A stretch of DNA of 64,000 bases from CAZRNB01 sp964601355 (GCA_964601355.1 CAZRNB010000003.1:1-64000); one strand, 5' to 3'; positions 37,204 to 44,932 are shown, numbered from the stretch's first letter. Numbers and translations are program-made. The notes: generated by a model from the letters alone, not told the origin.

Positions 37204-37298
37204 CACGTTTGCTCACATTGCGTCACGATAATTCACGTTTAATCACGTGAACGGTTTTCGTTCATAGAGTATTACTCTCATAGTATGAAACGAAAACC
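37204..37298. promoter_or_regulatory. Repeat-rich control region before the small-gene block
   Basis: Imperfect direct repeats cacgtttgctcacattg (37204-37220) and cacgtttaatcacgtga (37234-37250), the second ending in the palindrome tcacgtga. Then an inverted repeat of ggttttcgttcata (37253-37266) with tatgaaacgaaaacc (37284-37298), enclosing agagt/actct. The right arm overlaps the start codon of the 49-residue ORF, so a protein bound here or an RNA hairpin would block its expression. Confidence 0.55.
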
Positions 37299-37434
37299 TA
37301 TTGACTATTATGACCAAAGAATCGCGCGGCTGAAAGCAACAATCAAACGGCTCATTGCTGAGAAGAGGCTTGCGATTCTGTATGAACGCGAGAAGCTTAT
37401 CAAAACCAGCACAAGGGGGAGCGGCAATGAGTGA
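37285..37434 (+). CDS. Small basic protein (49 residues)
   Basis: ATG at 37285 to TGA at 37432-37434. Translation starts MKRKPIDYYDQRIARLKATI and is basic and helical. Its end overlaps the start of the next gene by 8 bases (ATG at 37427). Ribosome site weak; the ATG lies within the right arm of a long inverted repeat. No family recognised. Confidence 0.45.
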   Translation: MKRKPIDYYDQRIARLKATIKRLIAEKRLAILYEREKLIKTSTRGSGNE

Positions 37435-37675
37435 TGCTATCCCCGAAAAAATTCAACCTGCCCTTCTAACGATTCCACAAGTCTGTGCCTGCCTGAACAT
37501 CGGACGCGCTACTTTCTATAAGCTCAATGCTACGGGGGCTTTTGGGCTGCTGCCTATTAAGCTTGGTAATTGCAGAAAAATATTATATTCCAGAGCCGAA
37601 TTAGATACTTATGTCAAGTCAGATTGTCCGCACAGGAAGCAATGGCAGGCACAAAGAAAGGAACTGCGATTGTGA
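37427..37675 (+). CDS. MerR/AlpA-type HTH protein, putative excisionase
   Basis: 82 residues from ATG 37427, with aaggggga upstream. LLTIPQVCACLNIGRATFYK (13-32), then LPIKLGNCRKILYSRAELDTYV, is the AlpA/excisionase-type winged HTH (DNA-binding helix, wing with R-K-I-x-Y, then a helix choosing the target column). Proteins of this type act as excisionases or regulators in integrative elements. Stop overlaps the GTG of the next gene (GTGA). Confidence 0.7.
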   Translation: MSDAIPEKIQPALLTIPQVCACLNIGRATFYKLNATGAFGLLPIKLGNCRKILYSRAELDTYVKSDCPHRKQWQAQRKELRL

Positions 37676-37908
37676 AAACAGGAATAAAAAAAGCCGCTGC
37701 GTCAACAGCGGCCAGAGAAAACGACCAATGGGAAACAACTTACTATATCCCCGCTGACAAGTCAAGCGAAAAACTCAAAGAGCGAATCGGAGAATTATTG
37801 CTTTACCTGCAAAGGCCGCTTAATCAGGCTGAGCGACAAATCTGTTGGATAGACTTTGATTTGTTGCTACGCCAATACCTTTTATCTGTTAAGGGGGAGC
37901 GGTTGTAA
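37672..37908 (+). CDS. Small unknown protein of the element
   Basis: 78 residues from GTG 37672, chosen because aaagga lies 9 bases upstream and the GTG overlaps the previous stop; the longer upstream frame from 37570 lies entirely over the HTH gene. Contains SSEKLKERIGELLLYLQRPL and ICWIDFDLLLRQYLLSVKGE, helical. No family recognised. Its TAA overlaps the next ATG (TAATG). Confidence 0.55.
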   Translation: MKTGIKKAAASTAARENDQWETTYYIPADKSSEKLKERIGELLLYLQRPLNQAERQICWIDFDLLLRQYLLSVKGERL

Positions 37909-38489
37909 TGGACAGCGAGGAAAAAAGGGATTCGTCTTGGGTCTATGAAACGACCGTCCAGCAAAACGACCGCTTGGTATTAAGCAAAAAAATGCTGCGA
38001 TCAAGAGCCTTTATTAGCTTAACAGGTGCGGCAAAGCAGATACTTCTTGAGCTTTACATGCGGCTAAAGCTGGATAGCTACGAACCGAGCAGGCGGCGCA
38101 GAAGCAATACAAGGTTTTACGCAGGTAATAACGGCAAACTGGTTTTAAGTTATAAATCGATACACGGCCAGTTTGGGTATTCCACAGCTACGATAAGCAA
38201 GGCGATAGACCGGCTTGCAGAACACGGATTTATCAGCATTGTCGAGCTTGGTTGCGGGGTTAAGAGGCAATCCCACAAAATCGCCCTGATTAAGAACTGG
38301 TGGGACTACGGGACGGATAGCTTTGAGCCTGGCAAAGGCAAGTCAAGAGCTGGGCCGGTGAACAGAGGATTCAGAAAGAAAAAGCAGGTTGCTAACTTAA
38401 AAACAACTTCAGAAACTAAAGCAGGTACAACTTTAGAAACTAAAGCTGTGCAAAACCAAAATCAGCAAAAACCACCCGAACAACTTTAG
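37908..38489 (+). CDS. Winged-helix DNA-binding protein of the element
   Basis: 193 residues. KMLRSRAFISLTGAAKQILL (25-44) and LVLSYKSIHGQFGYSTATIS then KAIDRLAEHGFISIVELG (about 78-115) form a replication-protein-like or HTH_36-like winged helix. Basic, low-complexity C-terminus (LKTTSETKAGTTLETKA). The last part of the gene itself contains two copies of the palindrome cttyagaaactaaag, with two more just after the stop, so it may bind or be autoregulated through them. Coupled to the upstream gene by TAATG. Confidence 0.6.
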   Translation: MDSEEKRDSSWVYETTVQQNDRLVLSKKMLRSRAFISLTGAAKQILLELYMRLKLDSYEPSRRRRSNTRFYAGNNGKLVLSYKSIHGQFGYSTATISKAIDRLAEHGFISIVELGCGVKRQSHKIALIKNWWDYGTDSFEPGKGKSRAGPVNRGFRKKKQVANLKTTSETKAGTTLETKAVQNQNQQKPPEQL

Positions 38490-38532
38490 AAACTAAAGGT
38501 GTAGAATGGCTTCACCGCTTTAGAAACTAAAG
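38407..38532. repeat. Four copies of the 15-bp palindrome CTTTAGAAACTAAAG
   Basis: Copies at 38407-38421 (one mismatch, cttcag), 38431-38445, 38484-38498 and 38518-38532; starts are 24, 53 and 34 bases apart. Each is a 6-bp inverted repeat around aaa. Two lie in the 3' end of the winged-helix gene and two between it and the next gene. Looks like an operator or iteron array. Confidence 0.75.
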
Positions 38533-38569
38533 TATTTTATAATAAGCCACCCTATACAGGTGTTTTGTT

Positions 38570-38680
38570 ATGTTAGATACTGAGCAAAAAGAAAATGAAA
38601 TGGTTGAAGGAAAAAAGCTGTCTTTGCGAAGAAGTGAGCGAAGCGAGCTTATAAAGAGAGCAGAGCGAGCGAACGAATGA
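38570..38680 (+). CDS. Possible small ORF (36 residues)
   Basis: ATG 38570 to TGA 38678-38680; MLDTEQKENEMVEGKKLSLR then RSERSELIKRAERANE, highly charged. No good ribosome site, and the second half is built on gagcgaagcgagc-type repeats. Could be chance. Confidence 0.2.
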   Translation: MLDTEQKENEMVEGKKLSLRRSERSELIKRAERANE

Positions 38681-38737
38681 GCGTGATTTTTATTTTTGAA
38701 AGCGGTCAAAAAAATTTTGAAAGAAATCTCTTTTTGT

Positions 38738-38753
38738 GTTGACGTTCATCAAC
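38738..38753. promoter_or_regulatory. Small inverted repeat before the XRE gene
   Basis: gttga (38738-38742) and tcaac (38749-38753) around cgttca, 11 bases before the XRE-gene ATG and next to its ribosome site (gggaga). Possible operator for autoregulation by the following Cro/CI-like protein. Confidence 0.35.
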
Positions 38754-38764
38754 GGGAGATTATA

Positions 38765-38971
38765 ATGGTGTCTATGATAATCGAGGAAATAAGAAAAAGA
38801 ATAAAGGCCTCCGGCGAAAGTTTAAACCAAATCGGCAAAAAAACAGGTATAGACAAAGCTGCTCTTTGCCGGATTATGCAAGGCGGAAGCTGCAAGGTGG
38901 AAACTGCTGATATATTGTTTAAGTACTTTGGGCTTATAATCGCCAAAAAGAAAAATGGTAAGGATCGCTAA
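38765..38971 (+). CDS. Cro/CI-type (XRE) HTH regulator
   Basis: 68 residues from ATG 38765 (gggaga upstream); the longer frame from 38696 lacks a ribosome site. IRKRIKASGESLNQIGKKTG, then IDKAALCRIMQGG and ADILFKYFGL form a complete HTH_3 domain, the whole protein being one domain. Likely repressor of the element's small-gene block or integrase. Confidence 0.8.
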   Translation: MVSMIIEEIRKRIKASGESLNQIGKKTGIDKAALCRIMQGGSCKVETADILFKYFGLIIAKKKNGKDR

Positions 38972-38994
38972 ATTGATTTGATGGGATTTGAGTT

Positions 38995-39318
38995 ATGACA
39001 AAGATAAAAATCTATCGTGTCATGGGTTGGATTTTATTTGTCTATGGGATAGTTGGTTGGTTTTGTTACTTAGTGAAAAAAGTGTCAGAAGGAGAAGTAA
39101 ACTTGTCCTATCCTTCGGTTATGGGTTTGCTGACGATGTACATTTTGAATCCATTTTTTTGGGTAGGCTTGGTTCTTCTCAAAAAAGCGGGGATAGGTAG
39201 CCGTACAGAGAAGAAACCAGCATGGTTAGTATGGTTGTTGACCATTTACGTTATTTGTGGATTGATACTTATAATGCTATTGTTAATTGTCTCCGTATCC
39301 ACTTTGTGGTTGAAGTAG
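38995..39318 (+). CDS. Small membrane protein, three predicted TM segments
   Basis: 107 residues. Hydrophobic segments at about 10-28, 42-62 and 77-103 (WLLTIYVICGLILIMLLLIV). Starts 23 bases after the XRE gene stop. No family recognised. Next to a second small membrane-anchored gene at 39354. Confidence 0.55.
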   Translation: MTKIKIYRVMGWILFVYGIVGWFCYLVKKVSEGEVNLSYPSVMGLLTMYILNPFFWVGLVLLKKAGIGSRTEKKPAWLVWLLTIYVICGLILIMLLLIVSVSTLWLK

Positions 39319-39353
39319 AAGTAAAAAAGTAAAAGTAAAAGGCAAGGTGAGTT

Positions 39354-39794
39354 ATGAATTTGAGAATTGACTTTAGTGAAGTTGTGTCGGCTATCAAACT
39401 TTGTGGAGATAAGATTTCGGAAAAACTCCCATTCAAAACTGTTCTGGCTCTTTGTGTAATAGCGATTTTATGGCAACTTGTTATGGTCAGGTCTACTTTG
39501 TCCTCGATAGAATCTGACGTGTCCTCGATGAAGTCCAATATATTCACGAAGAAACGTATAGAAAAAGGTATGAAATATTCACTGGAAGATAGGTTGGCTT
39601 CAATTGAGAGTGACGTGTCCTCGATAGAATCTGACGTGTCCTCGATAGAGTCGGAAGTGTCTCGGATAAAGTCGGATGTATCCTCGATGCAGAGTGAGGT
39701 ATCTTCGATAGAATCCAACATATCCTCATTACAGTCCGATGTGTCCTCAATAGAATCGGATGTATCATCGATAAAATGGCGACTACCGTACTAA
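39354..39794 (+). CDS. Membrane-anchored coiled-coil protein with SSIESDV heptads
   Basis: 146 residues. One membrane segment (VLALCVIAILWQLVMV, about 30-45), then about 90 residues of near-exact seven-residue repeats SSIESDV / SSIESEV / SRIKSDV / SSMQSEV, an ideal coiled-coil heptad. At DNA level the unit is about 21 bases (gtgtcctcgatagaatctga). Orientation N-in with the coil outside or inside cannot be told. Might be a structural or surface protein; function unknown. Confidence 0.65.
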   Translation: MNLRIDFSEVVSAIKLCGDKISEKLPFKTVLALCVIAILWQLVMVRSTLSSIESDVSSMKSNIFTKKRIEKGMKYSLEDRLASIESDVSSIESDVSSIESEVSRIKSDVSSMQSEVSSIESNISSLQSDVSSIESDVSSIKWRLPY

Positions 39795-39846
39795 AATTAT
39801 GATAACTATTTGTGATAAATCTTATTGATAAAAAGGCAGGTGAGAT

Positions 39847-41199
39847 ATGAGAGTTTACAAGGCTACATACAGGGACAGGGACGGACAGATAAGAAAATCC
39901 GCTAAATGGTATGTCGATATTTTCGACCATAACAAGCTTAGGCACAAGATACCGGCTTTTGCCGACAAGCGGGTATCTGAAGCATTGGGACGCAATATCG
40001 AAAGTCTTGTCAATTGCAGGGTTGCAGGGCTTGATCCTGATATAAAACTAAACCAGTGGATAGAAACCCTGCCGGATAGTTTGCTAAGAAAACTTGTGTC
40101 CTGGGGGTTAATGGACGGCCAGCGGGCAGAGATAACCAAACCTTTGATTGAGCATATAAGCGATTATGTTAAAATTCTTGAGGCCAAAGGTTTTTCAAGG
40201 GACTATGCTGTCCGAACCAAAAACAGGCTTAAAAAGATAGTTACTGATTGTCGATTTTATTATTTCAGGGATATTACACAATCGGCGACTGAGATTTATT
40301 CTGGCAAGTTGAAAAAAGAAGGATACAGCGGCACAAGCAGGGGCCATTATCTCAATGCACTTAAAACTTTCCTGAATTGGGCAGAACAAGACCAAAGGAT
40401 TATAAAGAATCCAATTACAAAAATGGAGAAGCCTGCAAGAGATTCCGCTAAAAAGGGAATATTGACCCCTGAACAGTTTGTTCATTTAATCAAGACTACT
40501 TTTGAAAAGAATGTCCTTATCGGCAGGACAACAGGGCAGGAACGAGCGGTTTTGTATATGCTTGCAGGAACTACCGGAATAAGGCGGAATGAACTGCTGA
40601 ACCTTGTCTGGGACGATATAAGCCTGTCAGAGGAAAACTCTTTTGTTCGTGTTAGGGCTTCAATTGCCAAAAACGGCAAAGAAGCCTTGCAGCCTATACC
40701 GCACGCTATGGTTGCCCTTTTACAAGCCCTGAAAGCCTGTATAAGGCCAAACGATAACGACAGGGTGTTTGTGTCCTTTGGCAGGTGGATTAACACGGCA
40801 GGTCTTATCAGGGACGATTTAATGGTAGCGGAAATTGCGCTAACGGACAGGGACGGAAACGAAATCTGCTTTCACTCGCTGCGTAATTCTTACATTTCTT
40901 ACCTTGCAAACAGTGCAACACCCGCTAAGGTTGTCCAGAAACTTGCAAGGCATTCTTCATTTTCCCTGACCTACGACACCTACGCCAGAACCTTTGAGGG
41001 AGCCGAACAAAAGGCTTTGAATTTTCTGCCGAACTTTGGGAATTTTGTCTTGGCCACCAGCTTGGACACAAACCGCAGAAAACAAGAGATTCTCATAGAC
41101 AACCATAGACACCAAAACGGCCAAGACACGATGAAAACCGCAATCTTGGCCGATAGTAGAATAGCCCCAAGGGGATTCGAACCCCTGTTGCCGGGTTGA
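39847..41199 (+). CDS. Tyrosine integrase of the element (3' end altered by integration)
   Basis: 450 residues in the integrated form. SAM-like N-terminal domain (about 95-180) then catalytic domain with Arg in GTTGIRRNELLNLVW (near 245), HSLRNSYI (HxxR, near 340), ARHSS (near 366) and nucleophile Tyr in LTYDTYAR. All catalytic residues are upstream of att. The last codons RIAPRGFEPLLPG are read through the attachment core into tRNA-Glu, overlapping that gene by 38 bases in antisense. In the excised circle the frame would go on through the 24969-25167 tail instead. Confidence 0.92.
   Translation: MRVYKATYRDRDGQIRKSAKWYVDIFDHNKLRHKIPAFADKRVSEALGRNIESLVNCRVAGLDPDIKLNQWIETLPDSLLRKLVSWGLMDGQRAEITKPLIEHISDYVKILEAKGFSRDYAVRTKNRLKKIVTDCRFYYFRDITQSATEIYSGKLKKEGYSGTSRGHYLNALKTFLNWAEQDQRIIKNPITKMEKPARDSAKKGILTPEQFVHLIKTTFEKNVLIGRTTGQERAVLYMLAGTTGIRRNELLNLVWDDISLSEENSFVRVRASIAKNGKEALQPIPHAMVALLQALKACIRPNDNDRVFVSFGRWINTAGLIRDDLMVAEIALTDRDGNEICFHSLRNSYISYLANSATPAKVVQKLARHSSFSLTYDTYARTFEGAEQKALNFLPNFGNFVLATSLDTNRRKQEILIDNHRHQNGQDTMKTAILADSRIAPRGFEPLLPG
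41160..41186. repeat. attR core (27-bp direct repeat within tRNA-Glu)
   Basis: Identical to 24942-24968. Covers the last 25 bases of the tRNA plus two bases beyond it; lies at the same time inside the 3' end of the integrase reading frame. Confidence 0.92.
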
Positions 41200-41236
41200 A
41201 AACCCGATGTCCTAGGCCTACCTAGACGATGGGGCC
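41162..41236 (-). tRNA. tRNA-Glu (TTC anticodon)
   Basis: 75 nt, minus strand. Acceptor stem GGCCCCA/TGGGGCT with a G-U closing pair and discriminator A, D-arm with GGTAGGCC, anticodon stem TCGGG/CCCGG around loop TTTTCAA (anticodon TTC), T-arm AGGGG-TTCGAAT-CCCCT. CCA not encoded. Integration site of the 16-kb element; the tRNA is intact on this side, its 3' quarter lying in the att core. Confidence 0.95.
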
Positions 41237-41240
41237 AACG

Positions 41241-41338
41241 AAAAATTAAATATCAAAAAGCAAAATGAAAATTTAAGGAATTCATCCGCCTTTGGCGGAT
41301 TCCACAATTTTGATTTTTGAATTTTGCATTTGTTTTTC
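41241..41338. repeat. AT-rich dispersed repeat with nested hairpin
   Basis: aaaatttaaggaatt, then hairpin atccgcc-ttt-ggcggat, then ccacaattttgatttttgaa. Same layout as 7202-7293 and 9353-9432, where attaaggaat and ccaca(a/t)tttt flank a different or missing insert. Lies between tRNA-Glu and the ferredoxin gene. Confidence 0.6.
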
Positions 41339-41512
41339 TTAGTCCATGCTGATTGCCTCATCAGGACAAGCTTCTATACAAACTCCACAGTCAATGCAGC
41401 TATCAACGTTGACTTTTGCTTTTTCATTCACCATGCTGATCGCTTCGCTCGGACATTCCTCCACGCAGGATTCGCAGCCAGTGCATTTCTTCTGATTTAC
41501 TTTAGCTGGCAT
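41339..41512 (-). CDS. 2[4Fe-4S] ferredoxin
   Basis: 57 residues from the ATG at 41512 (gaaaggg upstream); an upstream in-frame start at 41557 adds 15 unlikely residues. Two classical clusters CTGCESCVEECP and CIDCGVCIEACP, duplicated halves each followed by EAISM. Soluble electron carrier typical of anaerobes. Its stop lies at the edge of a dispersed repeat. Confidence 0.93.
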   Translation of the reverse strand: MPAKVNQKKCTGCESCVEECPSEAISMVNEKAKVNVDSCIDCGVCIEACPDEAISMD

Positions 41513-41629
41513 CAAAACAACCCTTTCAAACAAGTAAAGACTCGGTCTTAAATTCACAAAAGGCTAATAAGCCAGAAAATGTTACAAAAATCTGCTGATA
41601 TTACAACATAAATTTTGGGAAATTTGTGC

Positions 41630-41661
41630 AAAAAAAAGCCGTCTCCGCTGCGGTGACGGCT
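41630..41661 (-). terminator. Intrinsic terminator of gdhA
   Basis: On the minus strand agccgtcaccgc pairs with gcggagacggct (41637-41661) and is followed by seven to eight T (41630-41637). Lies downstream of gdhA, which ends at 41740. Confidence 0.85.
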
Positions 41662-41739
41662 AAAAATGAACAGAAATTTATAAGAAACATACGGGCAGCA
41701 GTTACGTCCCGCCGGTTCAATAGAGACCTGCCGTTGTGA

Positions 41740-43125
41740 TTAGACGACGCCTTGTTGCACCATAGCGTCCGCTACCTTAATGAAGCCTGCAATGTTGGCG
41801 CCATGGACGTAGTTCACAAAAGAGCCGTTCTCTCTGCCGTACTTTACACAGTTCTCATGGATGGAGTGCATAATGCGCCGAAGCTGATTGTCAACTTCTT
41901 CGCGGGAGCGCCGCATACATCCGGCGTTTTGATTCATTTCCAGGCCGGACACAGCTACACCGCCTGCATTAGCCGCCTTGCCTGGGCCATAGAGGATTTG
42001 CGCATTTAGAAAGACCTCAACAGCCGGAGGTGTTGTGGGCATATTAGCACCCTCGCTCACACAATAACAACCGTTGCCGACTAATTGCTTTGCGCCGTCC
42101 TCGTCAATTTCGTTTTGGGTGGCGCTTGGGAAAGCCAGGTCACACGGTACACTCCAGGGACGTTTACCAGGCATATATGTGCTGCCTTTGAATTGTTTTG
42201 CATATTCGCTGATTCTGCCGCGTCTGAAATTCTTGTGCTCCTTAATCCAGGCGAGTTTTTCATCATTGATGCCCTCATTATCCACAATTGTGCCGCCCGA
42301 ATCAGAAAGCGTGACTACTTTTGCTCCAAGGGCGTTGAGTTTTTCAACGGTGTATTGAGCCACGTTGCCGGAGCCGGAAACCGTTGCGGTTTTCCCCTCT
42401 ACGCTTTCGTCACGAGACGCCAACATCTCATTAGCAAAATAGACGGCGCCATAACCCGTTGCCTCCGGCCTCAACTGGGAGCCTCCCCAGTTGGGGCTTT
42501 TGCCGGTCATGGAGCCATGAAAGCACCCGCTTAGCTTGCGGTACTGGCCGAATAAGAAACCAATCTCACGTTCGCCTACTCCGATGTCACCGGCAGGAAC
42601 ATCGATGTCAGGACCAATGTACGGGTAGAGATTGTTCATAAAAGCCTGGCAGAATCGCATGACTTCCCCGTCACTTCGTCCCTTGGGATTGAAATCCGAG
42701 CCGCCCTTGGCGCCACCCATAGGCAGAGTCGTCAAACTGTTTTTTAAAACCTGTTCAAATGCCAAAAACTTCAGCATGCCCAGATTTACCGAAGGGTGAA
42801 ACCGCAGCCCGCCTTTATAGGGGCCGATCAGGCCGTTCATCCTGACCCGATAACCCCTGTTAATCTGAACTTCTCCGTTGTCGTCAACCCAATTGATGCG
42901 GAACGTAACCACACTATCAGGCACCACCAGCCTATCCAGCACTTTTGCCTCACGGTAAGCAGGATTTGCCTGCACAATCGGCATTACCGATTTGGCAACC
43001 TCATTAACAGCCTGATGAAACTCGAATTCTCCCGGCGATTGGGAAATGACCCGTTGCATGAGGTCATCGACTAAAGGTTCAATAGCTGTTTTAGATACGA
43101 CGTTGTTCGATACTGTTACAGACAT
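41740..43125 (-). CDS. gdhA: Glutamate dehydrogenase
   Basis: 461 residues, hexameric Glu/Leu/Phe/Val dehydrogenase family, NADP-type length. Active-site region GGLRFHPSVN, LPMGGAKGGSDFNPKG (near 133) with catalytic Lys, DVPAGDIGVGEREIGFLFGQ (near 180), and Rossmann GSGNVAQY (near 250). Converts 2-oxoglutarate and ammonia to glutamate. Single gene with its own terminator. Start MSVTVSNNVV preceded by gaggaaaga. Confidence 0.95.
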   Translation of the reverse strand: MSVTVSNNVVSKTAIEPLVDDLMQRVISQSPGEFEFHQAVNEVAKSVMPIVQANPAYREAKVLDRLVVPDSVVTFRINWVDDNGEVQINRGYRVRMNGLIGPYKGGLRFHPSVNLGMLKFLAFEQVLKNSLTTLPMGGAKGGSDFNPKGRSDGEVMRFCQAFMNNLYPYIGPDIDVPAGDIGVGEREIGFLFGQYRKLSGCFHGSMTGKSPNWGGSQLRPEATGYGAVYFANEMLASRDESVEGKTATVSGSGNVAQYTVEKLNALGAKVVTLSDSGGTIVDNEGINDEKLAWIKEHKNFRRGRISEYAKQFKGSTYMPGKRPWSVPCDLAFPSATQNEIDEDGAKQLVGNGCYCVSEGANMPTTPPAVEVFLNAQILYGPGKAANAGGVAVSGLEMNQNAGCMRRSREEVDNQLRRIMHSIHENCVKYGRENGSFVNYVHGANIAGFIKVADAMVQQGVV

Positions 43126-43220
43126 AATCTTTCCTCGTTTTCTGTGCTGTACGTAGCATGTAAGTAACTGCCTGCGAATTCTCCCCTAAATCGAGCATCT
43201 TACCACCACGCAAGCGTGAC

Positions 43221-43529
43221 CTAATGCTTCTTTGTGCATATTCGCTGGATAGAATCCAGGTAGTGTTTCAGCAACCAGAATTTTTCAAGAAACTCAGGCC
43301 ATCCGCAGGAAGGAACAAAACCATCCTTTACGTCCGAAACAACTAAACCATCCGAAGTAACAATATGTTTGAATTCTGACCAGATTTCCGCCCATACCTT
43401 ATTAGCGTCGATCGAAACCGCATTGGCTACCTTTAGCAGATGCTCAAGCTCAGATAAAGGCGTAAAGGGCAGAATAGTAGGCTCCTCATTCAAGGCTTTC
43501 ATAACTAATTTCTTTTGTGCCTGTTTCAA
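43221..43529 (-). CDS. Conserved-looking hypothetical protein
   Basis: 102 residues, no membrane segment. Tryptophan-rich helical sequence (VWAEIWSEFKHIV, CGWPEFLEKFWLLKHYLDSI). No family recognised. Starts MKQAQKKLVMKA; monocistronic. Coding frame is clean and codon use is like neighbours, so I think it real. Confidence 0.5.
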   Translation of the reverse strand: MKQAQKKLVMKALNEEPTILPFTPLSELEHLLKVANAVSIDANKVWAEIWSEFKHIVTSDGLVVSDVKDGFVPSCGWPEFLEKFWLLKHYLDSIQRICTKKH

Positions 43530-43910
43530 GATGAAACCTAACCTCCAGTATTTGGTAACGAAAGCATTTATTTAATCAGTCCAGATGACAGAATTAAGCA
43601 AATAGCGAATTCAATTATATAGGATTACCATTTTTGCATGACCCTCATACTATTCACACTTAATACCTATATTTAATGTGTTAATATATACATATATATT
43701 ACATATAAATAACACATAATAATGCTTTATTACCTTATCTATCATTACTATTCTTCCTGATATTAATATGCGTAATATCTTGTTAATTAAATAGTTACAT
43801 TTATCATATCCGATATAAAATAGTTCTTGACTTATGGTAATCAAGGCGTGATAATATTCTAAATGTTATAATAAACTTGTAGTTTATGTGTATTTAATGG
43901 ATAATTTGAA
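43530..43910. other. Very AT-rich spacer
   Basis: 380 bases, with the stretch 43660-43790 almost only A/T (tatatacatatatattacat). Divergent promoters of the 102-residue gene and the LuxR-type gene probably lie here. A minus-strand ORF at 43650-43844 is low-complexity and not believed. Confidence 0.5.
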
Positions 43911-44909
43911 ATGGTAGATCATCTTACTCGTAATGCTCTTTTGAAAGAAGTTGAATCCCTGCGAAATCGTGTCGCGGAGTTAGAATGTGCCGCCCCGGAG
44001 AAGTTTCGAACGGGGCTTGAGCTGGCATTGCGGGAACGTATAAAGGAATTAGACTGTCTCTACACAATTTCCACACTCCAGGAGATGCACTTTCATTCTT
44101 CGGACAAATTTTTGCAGAGCGTTGTTGACTGCCTGCCCCGGAGCTGGCAGTTTCCTGAGCATGCCTGTGCGCGGATTATTTATAGAGACAAGGAATATAT
44201 AACCGGCGGATTCATCGAAAGCAACTGGCGGATGGCTGCCGACATCTTCGCCGATGGCAAGCCGGTCGGCGTGGCTGAAGTATTTTATCGACGGGTAGTT
44301 CCCACTGACGCCGATAGCCCATTTCTGAAGGAGGAATATGCCCTGATTCGTGCGGTTGCCGAGCGGGTTGGCAGTGTTTTAATGCACATGAAAGCTGAAG
44401 CTGATCTTCGCGACGCACATAAGGCGATACAAAGAGAGCACCAGGCGTTACAAGAGGCCAATATAGCCCTGCGAGCGGTTCTTTCCAGGCTCGAAGATGA
44501 AAAGCAGGAAATCAGGGCTTCCATACTTGCCAACATTCAGAAGATTATAATGCCCATTGTATTTGAACTGGAGCTTGAGGTAACCGGCCGACAGAGGTCC
44601 TACGTGACGCTGCTCCGACAGAGTTTACAGGAAATAACATCTCCATTTCTTACCCAGTTATCAAGAGAGCACATGCAATTGACGCCCGTCGAGATTGCGA
44701 TCGGCACAATGATTCGCAACGGACTATCGACGAAGGAAATCGCCCAGCTCCGGTGCATTTCCGCAGCAACGGTAAGACGGCATCGTGAGAACATTCGCCG
44801 TAAGCTGGATTTGAGAAACCGCAAGGTCAACTTAGCCACCTATCTACAGGCTTCATTTTCACGGGAACCTATCACCAGCAGGAAGACCCACGGTGAAACT
44901 GGGGGTTAA
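43911..44909 (+). CDS. LuxR-type transcription regulator with sensor-like N-terminus
   Basis: 332 residues. Short coiled coil (6-30), a GAF-like sensor region (about 45-165; ARIIYRDKEYITGGFIESNW), a helical linker (HKAIQREHQALQEANIALRA) and a C-terminal LuxR HTH at about 255-315 (LTPVEIAIGTMIRNGLSTKE, then IAQLRCISAATVRRHRENIR). No receiver or kinase domain. Its stop is 24 bases from the convergent TPR gene. Ligand and targets unknown. Confidence 0.8.
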   Translation: MVDHLTRNALLKEVESLRNRVAELECAAPEKFRTGLELALRERIKELDCLYTISTLQEMHFHSSDKFLQSVVDCLPRSWQFPEHACARIIYRDKEYITGGFIESNWRMAADIFADGKPVGVAEVFYRRVVPTDADSPFLKEEYALIRAVAERVGSVLMHMKAEADLRDAHKAIQREHQALQEANIALRAVLSRLEDEKQEIRASILANIQKIIMPIVFELELEVTGRQRSYVTLLRQSLQEITSPFLTQLSREHMQLTPVEIAIGTMIRNGLSTKEIAQLRCISAATVRRHRENIRRKLDLRNRKVNLATYLQASFSREPITSRKTHGETGG

Positions 44910-44932
44910 CTTTATTTATTTGGCCCCATGTT

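Larger units (their letters stand above)
24942..41186. mobile_element. Integrative element in tRNA-Glu, about 16.2 kb, carrying defence genes
   Basis: Bounded by perfect 27-bp direct repeats at 24942-24968 and 41160-41186. Right repeat covers the 3' end of an intact tRNA-Glu; left repeat is a lone tRNA 3' fragment. A tyrosine integrase lies at the right end reading towards attR. Contents in order: HTH gene, noncoding 750 bp, dCTP deaminase pair, type III mod/res, Panacea-like pair, structured leader and 690-residue unknown, four small coupled genes with palindromic repeats, XRE regulator, two small membrane genes, integrase. No relaxase, type IV secretion, capsid or terminase gene is visible, so it is an integrative island that may rely on a helper for transfer. 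Confidence 0.9.

Noticed and set aside
37570..37671. Upstream extension of the 78-residue gene
   Set aside because: Lies wholly over the AlpA-like gene in another frame; the GTG at 37672 has a better ribosome site and stop overlap.
39480..39780. Tandem about 21-bp repeats that could suggest a CRISPR array
   Set aside because: Units are adjacent without spacers and encode in-frame SSIESDV heptads; no cas genes nearby.
24942..41186. Interpretation as a prophage or conjugative element
   Set aside because: No capsid, terminase, portal, relaxase or secretion ATPase motif in any large ORF; only integrase, regulators and defence cargo.
43650..43844. 64-codon minus-strand ORF
   Set aside because: Encoded by A/T-only sequence with Ile/Tyr/Asn bias; chance frame.
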